Assembly: GCF_016890225.1 (NCBI RefSeq)
Contig: NZ_JAFELM010000016.1
Coordinates: 186,001 to 250,000 of the forward strand
From: Bacillus suaedaesalsae
GTDB lineage: Bacteria; Bacillota; Bacilli; Bacillales; SA4
Direction: 5' to 3'
Length of the DNA: 64,000 nt
Part shown: positions 46,837 through 57,467 of the stretch, piece after piece
Position numbering within the stretch: position 1 is the stretch's first letter
Layout: each line of letters opens with the position of its first letter
Translations under genes and position numbers: made by a program
The notes under the pieces: generated by a model
The model's database searches: none
What the model saw: only the letters and a program-made list of their open reading frames with translations
What the model was told of the DNA's origin: nothing

Positions 46837-48276
46837 TTATCTTAAATAGTTTCTAGGATTCACAAGGTTTCCGTTATGATATACCTCAAAATGCAGATGT
46901 ACTCCTGTAGAGCTACCTGTTCTCCCCATAATACCAATACTTTGACCTTTCGTTACCGTTTGACCAACACTTACACTCATGGAAGCTAAGTGAGAATAGG
47001 TTGTCTTAAGTCCATTATTGTGATTAATAACGATGCGGTTACCATAACCACCATCATAACTAGCTGATACTACTGTACCGTTATCAGCTGCTAATATACT
47101 TCGATTGCTCGGTCTAGCAATATCAATACCTTTATGCATTCTTCCCCAACGTTGACCCATTTCACTTGAAACATAACCACCAACTGCTGGCCATCCTAAT
47201 ACTCCGGAACCACGGGATGGAATAACCTTTGTACCTTTTTCAACAATTTCATTTACAGGTTGTTTTACAACCTCTGAAGATACAATCTCTTGATTCGAAA
47301 CTTGACCATTAACCTTAGTAATTAAGGAGTTTACTAGTTTCTCACCATTTTCCCCTTTTTGCTTTATCTTCTTATCGCCTTTATTCATCTCTTTATTTTC
47401 TACAATTTCACGTGAGAAAGTAATGCTTTCGCGTTTATATACTTCCTCTTGAATTGCTACATGTAAGTAAGACGTAAGTGCAGTAACATTTAGTTCATCA
47501 CCAGGCTTGATTGTTGACTCATCTGTCATTCCTGGATTTATTGATAGAAGGTCTTGTAAAGCTAAACCATGCTTTTCTGCAATACTTCCTAGTACATCAC
47601 CATTTTGTACCTGATATTTTTTTTCTTCTAATGTACCTTTAGATAAGTATGTAACTGCATCTTCCACAGTAAACAGTCTATCTGGAGTAACATGTTCTTT
47701 ATTTATTGAAACTTTTTCAGTAAATGTAACGTCTAATATACGAGATTGACCTTCTTCAAGTGGTGGAAGTGTCGCTTCAGGATCTCTTTGTTCTATTTCA
47801 GTAAGGACTTCCTCTGAAACATATTTCAGTTTCATTTGTCTTAGTACGTCTTCTGCTTTTTCCTTTTTGTCAACATATGCTATTGCTTCATCATTTATGA
47901 TAATTGAATAAGCTTCTGCAACTATTTCTAGATTTTCAGAGAGTTTGTTTAGAACCTCTTTGTTATCTACAACAGGTCTGAATACTTTTTCTGAAATGTA
48001 CACGACATTATCATCTAAACTAACAGTTATGTCTGGTTGTGCAGCCAGTAATTGATTTTGTCTTTTTTCTATGTAGTCTTCTACGACCTTCTTGCTATCA
48101 ATGGTACCTAATCGTTCCCCGTTTACGTATACGTGGTATACCGTATTAATTCCGCTTTCTGCTGACACCGTACCAATTGCTAATGATGATACAACTGCTG
48201 CCCCGATAGCTGTTCTTTTCATAAACCTCATCACGTCTTCATAACGTGATCGTAACTTATTATTCCCATGAATCAC
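46837..48276 (-). CDS. Secreted peptidoglycan endopeptidase: LysM, G5 and M23 domains
   Basis: 479 residues. A signal/TM segment (about 21-40) is followed by an N-terminal region with repeats, a LysM domain (about 213-258: YQVQNGDVLGSIAEKHGL ... KPGDELNV), a G5 domain (about 262-345) and an M23 peptidase. Zinc ligands are visible in HKGIDIA and in VHLHFEVYHNG. It should cleave peptide cross-bridges in the wall. The GTG start has AGGAGG seven bases upstream. Its position between the tRNA cluster and walR recurs in Bacillaceae and fits control by WalKR. Confidence 0.95.
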   Translation of the reverse strand: MIHGNNKLRSRYEDVMRFMKRTAIGAAVVSSLAIGTVSAESGINTVYHVYVNGERLGTIDSKKVVEDYIEKRQNQLLAAQPDITVSLDDNVVYISEKVFRPVVDNKEVLNKLSENLEIVAEAYSIIINDEAIAYVDKKEKAEDVLRQMKLKYVSEEVLTEIEQRDPEATLPPLEEGQSRILDVTFTEKVSINKEHVTPDRLFTVEDAVTYLSKGTLEEKKYQVQNGDVLGSIAEKHGLALQDLLSINPGMTDESTIKPGDELNVTALTSYLHVAIQEEVYKRESITFSREIVENKEMNKGDKKIKQKGENGEKLVNSLITKVNGQVSNQEIVSSEVVKQPVNEIVEKGTKVIPSRGSGVLGWPAVGGYVSSEMGQRWGRMHKGIDIARPSNRSILAADNGTVVSASYDGGYGNRIVINHNNGLKTTYSHLASMSVSVGQTVTKGQSIGIMGRTGSSTGVHLHFEVYHNGNLVNPRNYLR

Positions 48277-48529
48277 TGTTCTTCCTCCTAAACAAGGCTT
48301 CCTTTTATAGGGCCCTACTGTATATAAGTGTAACAGTCTCTATTAGTACATATAGACTAGCAAACTATTATTACGACTCTATTGAAAAAGATTATATATT
48401 CTTTTCCCTTTATTACTTTATCATAAAGTGATAGATATTAGGAGAAAAAATAGAAATATGTAATACAACTGTATCATTACTGTTATATTATGGTAACCAC
48501 TTTGCGGGTAGTAGTGCTTTTATCACACG
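48277..48529. other. Upstream region of the M23 endopeptidase gene
   Basis: The region is AT-rich and must hold the promoter of the endopeptidase gene. I see no clear pair of -35/-10 boxes, no WalR repeat I would defend, and no small gene. Confidence 0.4.
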
Positions 48530-48559
48530 AAAAAAGACATACCTTTTTAGGTATGTCTT
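48530..48559 (-). terminator. Intrinsic terminator of the tRNA array
   Basis: AAGACATACC pairs perfectly with GGTATGTCTT, followed by TTTTTTC on the minus strand, just after tRNA-Phe. Confidence 0.93.
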
Positions 48560-48562
48560 GGA

Positions 48563-48635
48563 TGGCTCGGGACGGAATCGAACCGCCGACACAAGGATTT
48601 TCAGTCCTTTGCTCTACCGACTGAGCTACCGAGCC
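48563..48635 (-). tRNA. tRNA-Phe (anticodon GAA)
   Basis: Minus-strand cloverleaf with acceptor GGCTCGG, D-arm TAGCTCAGTCGGTAGAGC, anticodon loop CTGAAAA and T-arm GGTTCGATTCC. The CCA end is not encoded. It is last in the array before the terminator. Confidence 0.96.
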
Positions 48636-48813
48636 ATATCATATATGTCCTTACCCATTATACTTGTACCTTTTATTTCTTACCGCATAGCATTCTCGAA
48701 CTAGCTGTTGCGCTATAATTGCAATTTGTAACATCCTTGTTACATAATTGAAAAATTAAAGTAGTAATAAGTTAATCTTTCGACAATAGTTATGTATGTC
48801 CATTTTCCTAAAA

Positions 48814-48889
48814 TGGCGGTCCCGACGGGAATCGAACCCGCGATCTCCTGCGTGACAGGCAGGCATGTTAACCGCTACACCACGGGACC
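48814..48889 (-). tRNA. tRNA-Asp (anticodon GTC)
   Basis: Minus-strand cloverleaf beginning GGTCCCGTGGTGTAGCGG, with anticodon loop CTGTCAC and T-loop GGTTCGATTCC; the CCA is encoded. Discriminator G is normal for Asp. Confidence 0.97.
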
Positions 48890-48977
48890 ATTATAATTAA
48901 TTAAGCTATTACTATGCATCATGTTCCATCGTAAAACTAACTGTCCCTTCCTCTGAAAGAATATTCAGTGATGTTAA

Positions 48978-49038
48978 TGCGTCGGGACAACTCGAAGCGT
49001 ATCCATAGATGTGTTGCTCGTCCTACACCACGGGACCA
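48978..49038 (-). pseudogene. Decayed tRNA-Asp copy
   Basis: Sixteen bases at 49023-49038 are identical to the 5' end of the intact tRNA-Asp at 48875-48890. The segment about 45 bases further on still shows a T-arm-like CTTCGAGTTGTCCCGAC pattern, but the anticodon arm is lost. It lies between tRNA-Asp and tRNA-Glu in the same orientation. Confidence 0.75.
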
Positions 49039-49055
49039 GGATATATATTAGGAAA

Positions 49056-49130
49056 TGGTGACCCATACGGGATTCGAACCCGTGTTACCGCCGTGAAAGG
49101 GCGGTGTCTTAACCGCTTGACCAATGGGCC
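49056..49130 (-). tRNA. tRNA-Glu (anticodon TTC)
   Basis: Minus-strand cloverleaf beginning GGCCCATTGGTCAAGCGG, with anticodon loop CTTTCAC and T-loop GGTTCGAATCC; the CCA is encoded. Confidence 0.97.
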
Positions 49131-49142
49131 ACTTAAATTAAG

Positions 49143-49218
49143 TGGTGAGCCATGAAGGACTCGAACCTTCGACCCTCTGATTAAAAGTCAGATGCTCTAC
49201 CGACTGAGCTAATGGCTC
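49143..49218 (-). tRNA. tRNA-Lys (anticodon TTT)
   Basis: Minus-strand cloverleaf beginning GAGCCATTAGCTCAGTCGG, with anticodon loop CTTTTAA and T-loop GGTTCGAGTCC; the CCA is encoded. It is the first intact tRNA of the array. Confidence 0.97.
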
Positions 49219-49264
49219 GTTATAATATTTCTCTAACGCACTCTGGTTTATCTTGACTAAAGAC

Positions 49265-49309
49265 ATACCAATCTCAGGAAGTTTACTCAAGATACACCTG
49301 AATTGGTAT
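49265..49309. repeat. Inverted repeat in the tRNA leader
   Basis: ATACCAATCTCAGG and CCTGAATTGGTAT pair with one indel around an 18-base loop, between the decayed tRNA and tRNA-Lys. It could be a processing structure in the precursor or a remnant of rearrangement. Confidence 0.5.
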
Positions 49310-49344
49310 ACTGATGTGAATTCAATGATGCATATTCTGTCGTG

Positions 49345-49364
49345 TTCTACCGACTGAACTAGTT
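49345..49364 (-). pseudogene. Decayed tRNA 5' fragment (Lys/Phe-like)
   Basis: TTCTACCGACTGAACTAG differs from the D-arm of the tRNA-Lys and tRNA-Phe genes (GCTCTACCGACTGAGCTA) at two or three bases. No acceptor or T-arm remains. It sits just behind the array's likely promoter, where another tRNA is expected. Confidence 0.65.
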
Positions 49365-49386
49365 ATTTATCTAACAGACAAGTTAT

Positions 49387-49416
49387 ATAATAACATGGAC
49401 AAATAAATTTATGCAA
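49387..49416 (-). promoter_or_regulatory. Probable promoter of the tRNA array
   Basis: On the minus strand TTGCAT and TATTAT are separated by 18 bases, upstream of all tRNA sequences and after the purA terminator. Confidence 0.55.
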
Positions 49417-49477
49417 TACTTTTTATATATTTTTTCAACCCTACTCACCATAAATTAAAAAGATTATATAAAGAAAT

Positions 49478-49509
49478 AAAAAGCCCTTGTATCACCTAAT
49501 ACAAGGGCT
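49478..49509 (-). terminator. Intrinsic terminator of purA
   Basis: AGCCCTTGTAT and ATACAAGGGCT pair perfectly, followed by TTTTTATTT on the minus strand. Confidence 0.93.
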
Positions 49510-49521
49510 CTAGAACAGCTT

Positions 49522-50832
<1,311 letters not shown>

Positions 50833-50869
50833 TTACCATATGTAACACATCTTCTTTCAACCATATGTA

Positions 50870-50898
50870 AGTATACTGACAAAAACTTAAAAAGTCAA
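50870..50898 (-). promoter_or_regulatory. Sigma-A promoter of purA
   Basis: On the minus strand TTGACT and TATACT are spaced exactly 17 bases, about 55-85 bases upstream of the purA start and directly downstream of the PurR boxes. Confidence 0.88.
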
Positions 50899-50900
50899 TT

Positions 50901-50944
50901 AAAACACGAACGTTTTGTTTATAATTTCACGTTTTGTTCGTTTT
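50901..50944. promoter_or_regulatory. PurR operator: two inverted PurBoxes
   Basis: AAAACACGAACGTTTT at 50901-50916 and, on the other strand, AAAACGAACAAAACG at 50930-50944 are inverted copies of the PurBox, each with the CGAA core. The spacing is suitable for a PurR dimer, and they abut the purA -35 box. PRPP would relieve repression. Confidence 0.88.
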
Positions 50945-51009
50945 ATACAAGTGAATCTGTTTTTATCTTTTCCAAAACAGCTAGAAAACTTGCTTATAAA
51001 ACAAAAAGC

Positions 51010-51125
51010 TTATGGCGCACCGTTTAGCCCTAACAGCAAATGCGACCCGAGAGAATAAAAAGATGCACTTCCCTTTTCTTCTCTCCGGGTATTGACCTCT
51101 ATGGACTGGTGCATGAGTTGGATTA
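51010..51125 (-). ncRNA. Unassigned structured element B, related to the one at 21721-21800
   Basis: On the minus strand ATGCACC...GGTGCGCCAT forms an outer helix with a CGC bulge, AGTCC pairs with GGGCT inside it, and ACCCGGAGAGAA pairs with TTCTCTCGGGT as an inner arm. The unpaired blocks GAGGTCAA and TAAAC are shared with element A. It begins just after a promoter and ends before CTTTTTGTTTT, so it could be an independent small RNA of about 120 bases between dnaC and purA. I know of no RNA class that fits. Confidence 0.55.
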
Positions 51126-51155
51126 AGAATACACAAATATATAAGATATACTCAA
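51126..51155 (-). promoter_or_regulatory. Probable promoter of element B
   Basis: On the minus strand TTGAGT and TATTCT lie 18 bases apart, after the dnaC terminator and immediately before element B. Confidence 0.55.
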
Positions 51156-51183
51156 AAAATTTTATTTTACTTCTTAAACCTGC

Positions 51184-51212
51184 AAAAAACCACAGTTGGA
51201 TAAACTGTGGTT
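51184..51212 (-). terminator. Intrinsic terminator of dnaC
   Basis: AACCACAGTT pairs perfectly with AACTGTGGTT, followed by TTTTGC on the minus strand. Confidence 0.92.
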
Positions 51213-51220
51213 AAAAATTA

Positions 51221-52585
51221 TTAGGCACCCGCTGGTACACCAGAATCATCAAATCTTCGTTCTAAGTTTACGAATTTATTAAACTCTTTAACAAAAGCCA
51301 ATTCTACTGTTCCAACAGGACCATTACGTTGTTTCGCAATAATGATTTCTATAATGTTCTTATTCTCTGATTCTTTATCATAATAATCATCACGATATAA
51401 GAATGCTACAATATCAGCATCCTGCTCAATTGATCCTGATTCACGAATATCAGACATCATCGGACGTTTGTCTTGACGTTGTTCCACACCACGGGAAAGC
51501 TGTGATAGTGCAATAACAGGGACTTGTAACTCACGGGCTAGTTGCTTAAGTGAACGAGAAATTTCAGAAACTTCCTGTTGACGGTTTTCACCAGAACGGC
51601 CGCTACCTTGAATTAACTGTAAGTAGTCGATTAAGATCATTCCCAGGCCACTTTCTTGCTTTAATCTTCTACATTTAGATTGAATTTCGTTAATTTTTAC
51701 ACCTGGAGTATCATCAATATAAATGCCGGCATTTGATAAACTCCCCATTGCCATCGTTAGCTTACCCCAATCTTCTGGTGTTAAACTACCCGTACGTAAG
51801 TTTTGTGCATTAATATTTCCTTCTGCACATAGCATACGCATGACAAGCTGTTGAGCACCCATCTCAAGACTAAATATCGCCACATTTTCCTCTGTTTTTG
51901 TTGCAACGTTTTGCGCAATATTTAAGGCAAAGGCCGTTTTACCTACAGAAGGTCTGGCTGCCACAATAATTAAGTCGTTTCGTTGGAAGCCTGCTGTCAT
52001 TCGATCCAGCTCTTTGAATCCTGTCGGGATACCAGTAATATCTCCAACACGATTATTTAACTGCTCTATGTTATCATACGCTTCTACCAGAACATCTTTA
52101 ATGTTTTGGAAGGCTCCACTGTTTTTCCTTCTAGATACGTCTAAAATGCTTTTCTCTGCTTCATTTAATAAAGCCTCTACTTCTTCATCTTGAGAATAAC
52201 CTTCCGTTACAATAGTCGTTGCAGTACGAATCAAACGACGCAATAAAGATTTCTCTTCTACGATTTTTGCATAATATTCAATATTAGCAGCAGTAGGTAC
52301 AGAGTTTGCTAGATCACTTAAATAAGAGACTCCACCTATTTCCTCTAATAGCTTCAAATCTGCTAATTCTGAAGTAACCGTAACAAGGTCAACCGGTTCA
52401 CCTTTTTCTGATAATATAATCATGACATTAAAAATACGTTGGTGAGATGCACGGTAAAAATCTTCTGGAATTAATATCTCAGAGGCTTGTACAAGTGATG
52501 ATGGCTCTAAAAATATGGCACCGAGAACCGCCTGCTCTGCCTCAATATTTTGAGGAGGGGTACGATCTGCAAAATAGTCTGTCAT
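51221..52585 (-). CDS. dnaC: Replicative DNA helicase (DnaC in Bacillus, DnaB in E. coli)
   Basis: 454 residues. It forms the hexameric helicase that unwinds the fork. The N-terminal domain (PPQNIEAEQAVLGAIFLEP) is followed by the RecA-like domain with Walker A ARPSVGKTAFALN, Walker B GMILIDYLQLI, the DnaB motif SRSLKQLARELQVPVIALSQLSRGVE and the arginine-finger region. AGGAGGAA precedes the ATG. It lies 65 bases after rplI, ending the rplI-dnaC run. No intein is present. Confidence 0.98.
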   Translation of the reverse strand: MTDYFADRTPPQNIEAEQAVLGAIFLEPSSLVQASEILIPEDFYRASHQRIFNVMIILSEKGEPVDLVTVTSELADLKLLEEIGGVSYLSDLANSVPTAANIEYYAKIVEEKSLLRRLIRTATTIVTEGYSQDEEVEALLNEAEKSILDVSRRKNSGAFQNIKDVLVEAYDNIEQLNNRVGDITGIPTGFKELDRMTAGFQRNDLIIVAARPSVGKTAFALNIAQNVATKTEENVAIFSLEMGAQQLVMRMLCAEGNINAQNLRTGSLTPEDWGKLTMAMGSLSNAGIYIDDTPGVKINEIQSKCRRLKQESGLGMILIDYLQLIQGSGRSGENRQQEVSEISRSLKQLARELQVPVIALSQLSRGVEQRQDKRPMMSDIRESGSIEQDADIVAFLYRDDYYDKESENKNIIEIIIAKQRNGPVGTVELAFVKEFNKFVNLERRFDDSGVPAGA

Positions 52586-52650
52586 TCCTGAATTCCTCCT
52601 TACTAGTTGTCCATTAAATAGAAGGAGCAGCTAATGAAAGCTGCTTTGAT

Positions 52651-53097
52651 CTATTGTTCTTTTACATGAACTTTTAAAGTTGCTATTACTTCAGTGTGTA
52701 GTTTAACGGGAACATTTGTAACACCTAATGAACGAATCGGTTCTTCTAGTTCCATCTTACGCTTATCAATTTTGATTTTATGTTTCTTTTGAAGCTCATC
52801 TGCTATTTGTTTCGTTGTAATCGATCCGAATAAGCGGCCGCCTTCACCAGACTTGGCTAGTAATTGAACCGTTAGCGCTTCAAGATTACCCTTTAATTTC
52901 TTAGCTTCCTCTAGTTCTGATTCAGCTTCTTTTTCAGCTTTTTTCTTTTGAGCTTCTAATGTATTAATGGCTGTATTATTAGCTTCAACAGCTAAGCCTT
53001 GTTTCAATAGGAAGTTATGTGCATAACCATCTGCTACATTTTTAACTTCGCCTTTTTTCCCTTTACCTTTAACATCTTTTAAGAAAATTACTTTCAT
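52651..53097 (-). CDS. rplI: 50S ribosomal protein L9
   Basis: 148 residues with the L9 N-terminal signature [35 protein letters not shown], the long connecting helix rich in K and E, and the C-terminal RNA-binding domain ([28 protein letters not shown]). Its ATG overlaps the gdpP stop by four bases, so translation is coupled, as in other Bacillus. Confidence 0.98.
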   Translation of the reverse strand: MKVIFLKDVKGKGKKGEVKNVADGYAHNFLLKQGLAVEANNTAINTLEAQKKKAEKEAESELEEAKKLKGNLEALTVQLLAKSGEGGRLFGSITTKQIADELQKKHKIKIDKRKMELEEPIRSLGVTNVPVKLHTEVIATLKVHVKEQ

Positions 53098-55067
53098 GAT
53101 TCATTTCTCCCTTCGAAGTACTCGTCAATAGCTCCTTTAAGCATTTCTTCAGCTTCTTCAATTGTTGCTTCCGTAATTTGGGTTGCTGCATTGGTCAAGT
53201 GTCCTCCACCACCTAAAGCCTCCATAATTACTTGAACATTAAATTCACCTAATGAACGAGCACTAATTCCAATTATGCCATCCTGACGATGTGCAATCGC
53301 AAATGAAGCAGTTACACCACTCATCGATAATAAAGCATCCGCCGATTGAGCAATAAGAATTTGTTCATAACGTTCCGTTTCTTCACCTTTAGCAATCGCA
53401 ATTCCATTTTTATATAAATAAGTACTCTCTACAATTTTAGACCTTTTTACATATACATCAATATCTTCTTTAAGGAACTTTTGGACAAGTATGGTATCTG
53501 CACCATGTGCTCGTAAATAGGAAGCTGCATCAAATGTTCTAGAACCAGTACGTAGTGTAAAGCTTTTTGTATCTACGATGATACCAGCTAGTAGCGCTGT
53601 TGATTCTAACATATCAAGCTTCGAACGTTTTGGCTGATATTCAAGTAACTCTGTCACTAATTCAGCTGTTGAAGACGCATATGGCTCCATATATACAAGT
53701 AGCGGATTATAAATAAATTCTTCTCCTCGGCGATGATGATCAATAACCACAACACGTTCTAATCTTGATAATAACCGTTCTTCTATGACTAATGACGGCT
53801 TATGTGTGTCAACGACGACTAATAACGTGTCATCTGAAGCTATTTCCAACGCTTGTTCTGGTGTAATAAACCTTGACCAAAGCTCCGGGTATTGTTTAAT
53901 TTCATGTATTAGACGTTGTACACCAGTGTCTAATTCATCTTTATCAATCACAATAAATCCTTCACGCTGATTTGCTTGAGCAACTTTTAAGATTCCAATT
54001 GAGGCACCGATTGCATCCATATCAGGATACTTATGACCCATAATGATTACCTTATCACTTTCAATCACTAGTTCTCTTAATGCATGTGATATCACTCGCG
54101 CTCTAACTCTCGTACGTTTTTCCATCGGATTCGTCTTTCCACCAAAGAACTTTACTTTTCCATTTTGTTGTTTAATGGCAACTTGGTCTCCTCCACGTCC
54201 TAATGCTAAGTCTAAGCCTGATTGAGCTAATGAACCTAACTCAGGAAGTAAAGATGAACCAATTCCAATTCCAATACTTAATGTTAAAGGAATGCTCTGT
54301 TTTGATGTACTTTCACGTACTTGATCTAGTATATCAAATTTGTTTTTTTCTAGTTGGTGGAGAATTTGCTCATTAAATACAGCAAGTAAACGCTCCGAGG
54401 ACGTTCTCTTTAAGTACACACCGTTGTCAGTAGCCCATTTATTTAAAATGGATGTTACTTGACTGTTGATGTTACTTTTTACTTGATCATCCATTCCTTG
54501 TGTCACTTCATCGTAATTATCTAAGAAAATAACTCCAAGTACAGTACGTTCATCCTCATATTTCTTTTCAATTTCAGATTGCTCAGTAATATCCGTGAGA
54601 TATATAAGTCTTTCTTCTCGTTTGTTTAAAATTTTTAATTTACGGCTATGAATGGTGACTGTGTCAGCTTCGATTTCTTGTTTAATAATAGGTATGAATG
54701 ACTCAGCAAAATCTTGAAGAGAGTGTCCAATCACTGTTTCTTCCTTAAAAAAGGCAGTCATATATGGATTTGCCCACTCCACCTGGAATTCTTCATTGTA
54801 TAGGATAATTCCAATCGGCATCTCCATTAATGCCTCTTCTCCGACCTTTTTAACCCGGTGTGACAATGTTGCAACATATTGTTCTAATTCATGCCTCATT
54901 AACATTTCAGCACGGAGTAAAAAGTAAAGGATAACTCCAAGAATAACAAAGCCAATAACCCCAAAAATCCATTGGAAATATCCAATAATTCCTATGAGAA
55001 AGGCTGTCACTCCTACTAGCGTATAAATAGGATAACGGAAAATTCGTTTCCGATAAAAGTTAGGCAT
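53094..55067 (-). CDS. gdpP: Cyclic-di-AMP phosphodiesterase GdpP (YybT)
   Basis: 657 residues from the ATG at 55067 (TTTAGGAG upstream; an ATG nine codons earlier lacks a site). Two TM helices at about 14-50 lead into a PAS-like domain, a degenerate GGDEF domain without the catalytic motif, and a DHH/DHHA1 domain with [22 protein letters not shown] and [12 protein letters not shown]. It hydrolyses c-di-AMP to pApA and so affects potassium balance, wall stress and beta-lactam tolerance. It lies between yybS and rplI. Confidence 0.96.
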   Translation of the reverse strand: MPNFYRKRIFRYPIYTLVGVTAFLIGIIGYFQWIFGVIGFVILGVILYFLLRAEMLMRHELEQYVATLSHRVKKVGEEALMEMPIGIILYNEEFQVEWANPYMTAFFKEETVIGHSLQDFAESFIPIIKQEIEADTVTIHSRKLKILNKREERLIYLTDITEQSEIEKKYEDERTVLGVIFLDNYDEVTQGMDDQVKSNINSQVTSILNKWATDNGVYLKRTSSERLLAVFNEQILHQLEKNKFDILDQVRESTSKQSIPLTLSIGIGIGSSLLPELGSLAQSGLDLALGRGGDQVAIKQQNGKVKFFGGKTNPMEKRTRVRARVISHALRELVIESDKVIIMGHKYPDMDAIGASIGILKVAQANQREGFIVIDKDELDTGVQRLIHEIKQYPELWSRFITPEQALEIASDDTLLVVVDTHKPSLVIEERLLSRLERVVVIDHHRRGEEFIYNPLLVYMEPYASSTAELVTELLEYQPKRSKLDMLESTALLAGIIVDTKSFTLRTGSRTFDAASYLRAHGADTILVQKFLKEDIDVYVKRSKIVESTYLYKNGIAIAKGEETERYEQILIAQSADALLSMSGVTASFAIAHRQDGIIGISARSLGEFNVQVIMEALGGGGHLTNAATQITEATIEEAEEMLKGAIDEYFEGRNES

Positions 55068-55107
55068 GTTTTCAGCTCCTAAACATGTCTTCAAATTTCA
55101 TGTAAAT

Positions 55108-56049
55108 TTAACTACTCTTTTTCACTTCTTCTCTAATATTAAACCCTAAGTCAATTATACCTATAATCCGTACAATATAAAGTAGAAAAGGAAGGAAGAG
55201 TGATAGGATTAATATGGTAATTGGTATTCCGTTTGATAATTTTTTATGATAACTAAAGAAAAAGATGAACGAAAGACCTTGTATAACCATCAATAATTCT
55301 AATACAAAAAATAGATTGATGACCCCAACATAGAGAACAGATTCCTTATCAATAACCTGTGTCATCATTAAAATCATAACAATTAAATAGTACCAAATAA
55401 TACTTCTAGGAAGCTTTATCTCTCTAAATGGTGGCCATTTTTCCACCTTGAAATTAAATCTTTTAAGTATAGGTGTTGAGATTAACTGTGTTACAAAAGC
55501 TAAAAAAGTAGCAAGTATTACTAATACTGTCGGAATAAGTAAAGGCGCTAATTCAAATGCTTCCTCGAATTGTTTAATTTGGTTTTCATTCAACGTTTGC
55601 CCCCAAACAGACATTTTGTCTTGAAAAGTTTGGAGAGAGTGTTGTGCACTCACGTTAAACTGTTCAATCGGCTTTATACCCATAAAGGAAACTAATATGC
55701 CATATAAAAGAAGCAAATTGACTATAAAGGCAATTGTACCAATTGCTAATATCTCATATCTTGATTTGTTTAGTTTATATAAGTATCCTATGATGACTCC
55801 GCTTGTTCCAAATAAGATTACAATAGGAATTGAGATCAATGAACCAATAAGAACAGTAAGAATGGTTGCTGCTATGAATAAGACTGACCCATTTTTCCAA
55901 CCTCTTCTTGCTGTATAAACAACAAAAGGCAAAGCTAAAAGAAAAAAAGTAATAAGACCTAATATGGGCACGTACAAACTCATAAGTAATAATATGGAAT
56001 ATAGTGCCAGCGTCACTGCACTTTCCGTTAAAACACGGGTATTACCCAA
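55108..56049 (-). CDS. yybS: DUF2232 polytopic membrane protein (YybS)
   Basis: 313 residues with about eight TM helices. It belongs to the DUF2232 family, which is always near gdpP and rplI in Bacillaceae; some members resemble ECF-transporter S components, but the function is unproven. The start is TTG with GAGGTGAG upstream. It is 40 bases from gdpP and probably shares its transcript. Confidence 0.9.
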   Translation of the reverse strand: MGNTRVLTESAVTLALYSILLLMSLYVPILGLITFFLLALPFVVYTARRGWKNGSVLFIAATILTVLIGSLISIPIVILFGTSGVIIGYLYKLNKSRYEILAIGTIAFIVNLLLLYGILVSFMGIKPIEQFNVSAQHSLQTFQDKMSVWGQTLNENQIKQFEEAFELAPLLIPTVLVILATFLAFVTQLISTPILKRFNFKVEKWPPFREIKLPRSIIWYYLIVMILMMTQVIDKESVLYVGVINLFFVLELLMVIQGLSFIFFFSYHKKLSNGIPITILILSLFLPFLLYIVRIIGIIDLGFNIREEVKKSS

Positions 56050-56187
56050 TACTTCTCACCTCATAAACATTCAGTTTCTGTTAGGTATTATAGCATATTC
56101 GAAATTTCGCTCCCACTTATATACCCTTTATTAAGTATCACTATAATTAGTTCCTATTAAACTTGTCATAGTGATAATCAGGCAAAA

Positions 56188-56216
56188 TAAAAAAGCAGCA
56201 AGGAAATCCCTGCTGC
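56188..56216 (-). terminator. Intrinsic terminator of the rpsF-ssb-rpsR operon
   Basis: GCAGCA and TGCTGC with additional GGGA/TCCT pairing, followed by TTTTTTATTTT on the minus strand. Confidence 0.88.
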
Positions 56217-56225
56217 ATTTATCTA

Positions 56226-56468
56226 TTACTCACCAGCTACATATGGAAGCAATGCCATTTGACGAGCACGCTTGATAGCAACTGTTAATTTACGTTGGTA
56301 CTTTGCACTTGTACCTGTTACACGACGAGGTAAAATTTTACCACGCTCGGATACGAAACGCTTTAAAAGGTCAGTATCTTTATAATCAATAGTAGTAATA
56401 CCATTAGAAGTAAAGAAACATACCTTTTTACGCTTAGCACCACGACCACCTTTACGGAATCCAGCCAT
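56226..56468 (-). CDS. rpsR: 30S ribosomal protein S18
   Basis: 80 residues: [18 protein letters not shown] ... [41 protein letters not shown], the whole S18 signature. A Cys is kept in the KVCFF position. GGGAGGG precedes the ATG. It is last in rpsF-ssb-rpsR; S18 sits beside S6 on the platform of the small subunit. Confidence 0.98.
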   Translation of the reverse strand: MAGFRKGGRGAKRKKVCFFTSNGITTIDYKDTDLLKRFVSERGKILPRRVTGTSAKYQRKLTVAIKRARQMALLPYVAGE

Positions 56469-56513
56469 GATATACCCTCCCTTCTTACTTGGAATTTTTA
56501 ATTCCGGTCTATT

Positions 56514-57011
56514 TTAGAACGGCAAGTCATCGTCTGAAATGTCAATCGGTTGGCCATCATTAGCAAACGGATCTTCATCCACACGAGTGAATCCTTCGTT
56601 ACGTTGGTTTTGATTTTGATTTTGGTTTCGTTGTCCAAAAGATGAACCTTCTTGTCCACCTTGTGAATATCCACCACGGTCACCACCGGCATTGCGTGGC
56701 TCCAAGAATTGAACGCTTTCTGCTAACACTTCTGTTACATATACACGTTTTCCATCTTGTCCTTCATAGCTACGAGTTTGGATTCTACCATCGACTCCTG
56801 CTAAACTTCCCTTTTTTAGGAAGTTCGCAACATTTTCTGCTGGCTTTCTCCAAATTACACAGTTGATGAAATCAGCCTCGCGCTCACCTTGTTGATTCGT
56901 GAAAGTACGATTTACAGCCAATGTAAATGTCGCAATTGCAACTCCACTTGGCGTATAGCGTAATTCTGGATCCTTCGTTAAACGGCCAACAAGAACAACA
57001 CGATTCATCAT
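56514..57011 (-). CDS. ssb: Single-stranded DNA-binding protein
   Basis: 165 residues from the ATG at 57011. The OB fold ([34 protein letters not shown] ... [40 protein letters not shown]) is followed by a Gly/Gln/Asn-rich linker and the acidic tail DISDDDLPF that recruits replication partners. AAGGGAG lies 12 bases upstream, a slightly long spacing. It sits between rpsF and rpsR. Confidence 0.97.
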   Translation of the reverse strand: MMNRVVLVGRLTKDPELRYTPSGVAIATFTLAVNRTFTNQQGEREADFINCVIWRKPAENVANFLKKGSLAGVDGRIQTRSYEGQDGKRVYVTEVLAESVQFLEPRNAGGDRGGYSQGGQEGSSFGQRNQNQNQNQRNEGFTRVDEDPFANDGQPIDISDDDLPF

Positions 57012-57050
57012 ATCAATACCCAACTCCCTTAAGATTACCTATTATCTATC

Positions 57051-57341
57051 TTACTTATCTTCTACATTTACAACCATATGACGGATGATGTCTTCGTTAA
57101 TCTTAGCAAGACGATCAAACTCCTGAACAGCTACTGCTGGAGCATTAACATTTACAAGCATGTAGTAACCGTCACGGAAATCGTTGATTTCATATGCAAG
57201 ACGACGCTTACCCCATTCCTTAACATTTGCTAATTCCGCACCATTTTCAGTTAAAACACCGTTGAAACGTTCAACTAGCGCTTTTTGAGCTTCTTCTTCA
57301 ATGTTTGGACGAATGATGTACATAATTTCGTACTTTCTCAT
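57051..57341 (-). CDS. rpsF: 30S ribosomal protein S6
   Basis: 96 residues from the ATG at 57341, eight bases after AGGAGG (a GTG three codons earlier is not well placed). It has the S6 fold signature [19 protein letters not shown] and [26 protein letters not shown]6 binds S18. The leader upstream holds a hairpin that resembles the S6:S18 autoregulatory site. Confidence 0.97.
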   Translation of the reverse strand: MRKYEIMYIIRPNIEEEAQKALVERFNGVLTENGAELANVKEWGKRRLAYEINDFRDGYYMLVNVNAPAVAVQEFDRLAKINEDIIRHMVVNVEDK

Positions 57342-57360
57342 TTCTGTCACCTCCTTTTGG

Positions 57361-57390
57361 ACTAAACGGCCCTAAATAGGGCAAGGAGCA
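57361..57390 (-). promoter_or_regulatory. Candidate S6:S18 binding motif in the rpsF leader
   Basis: On the minus strand a GCCCTA/TAGGGC hairpin is followed immediately by CCGTTTAG, 20-40 bases before rpsF. The known S6:S18 leader element has a hairpin with an exposed CCG, so this is a reasonable match, though I judge it by eye. Confidence 0.5.
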
Positions 57391-57414
57391 ATTAATAATT
57401 ACTCACAATTATAC

Positions 57415-57443
57415 ATTATAGCAGAGATATTAGCCCTCTGCAA
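57415..57443 (-). promoter_or_regulatory. Sigma-A promoter of rpsF-ssb-rpsR
   Basis: On the minus strand TTGCAG and a perfect TATAAT are separated by exactly 17 bases, about 75 bases upstream of rpsF. Confidence 0.85.
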
Positions 57444-57467
57444 GGCAACTCGAGATAATGGTTATTT

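Noticed and set aside
48481-49400. CRISPR-like spacing of similar short segments
   Set aside because: The repeated segments are tRNA genes and their remnants, not direct repeats with uniform spacers.
57361-57390. CCGTTTAG shared by the rpsF leader and the two unassigned elements as evidence of one RNA family
   Set aside because: It is on the sense strand in the rpsF leader but on the opposite strand of the two elements, and only 8-10 bases match.
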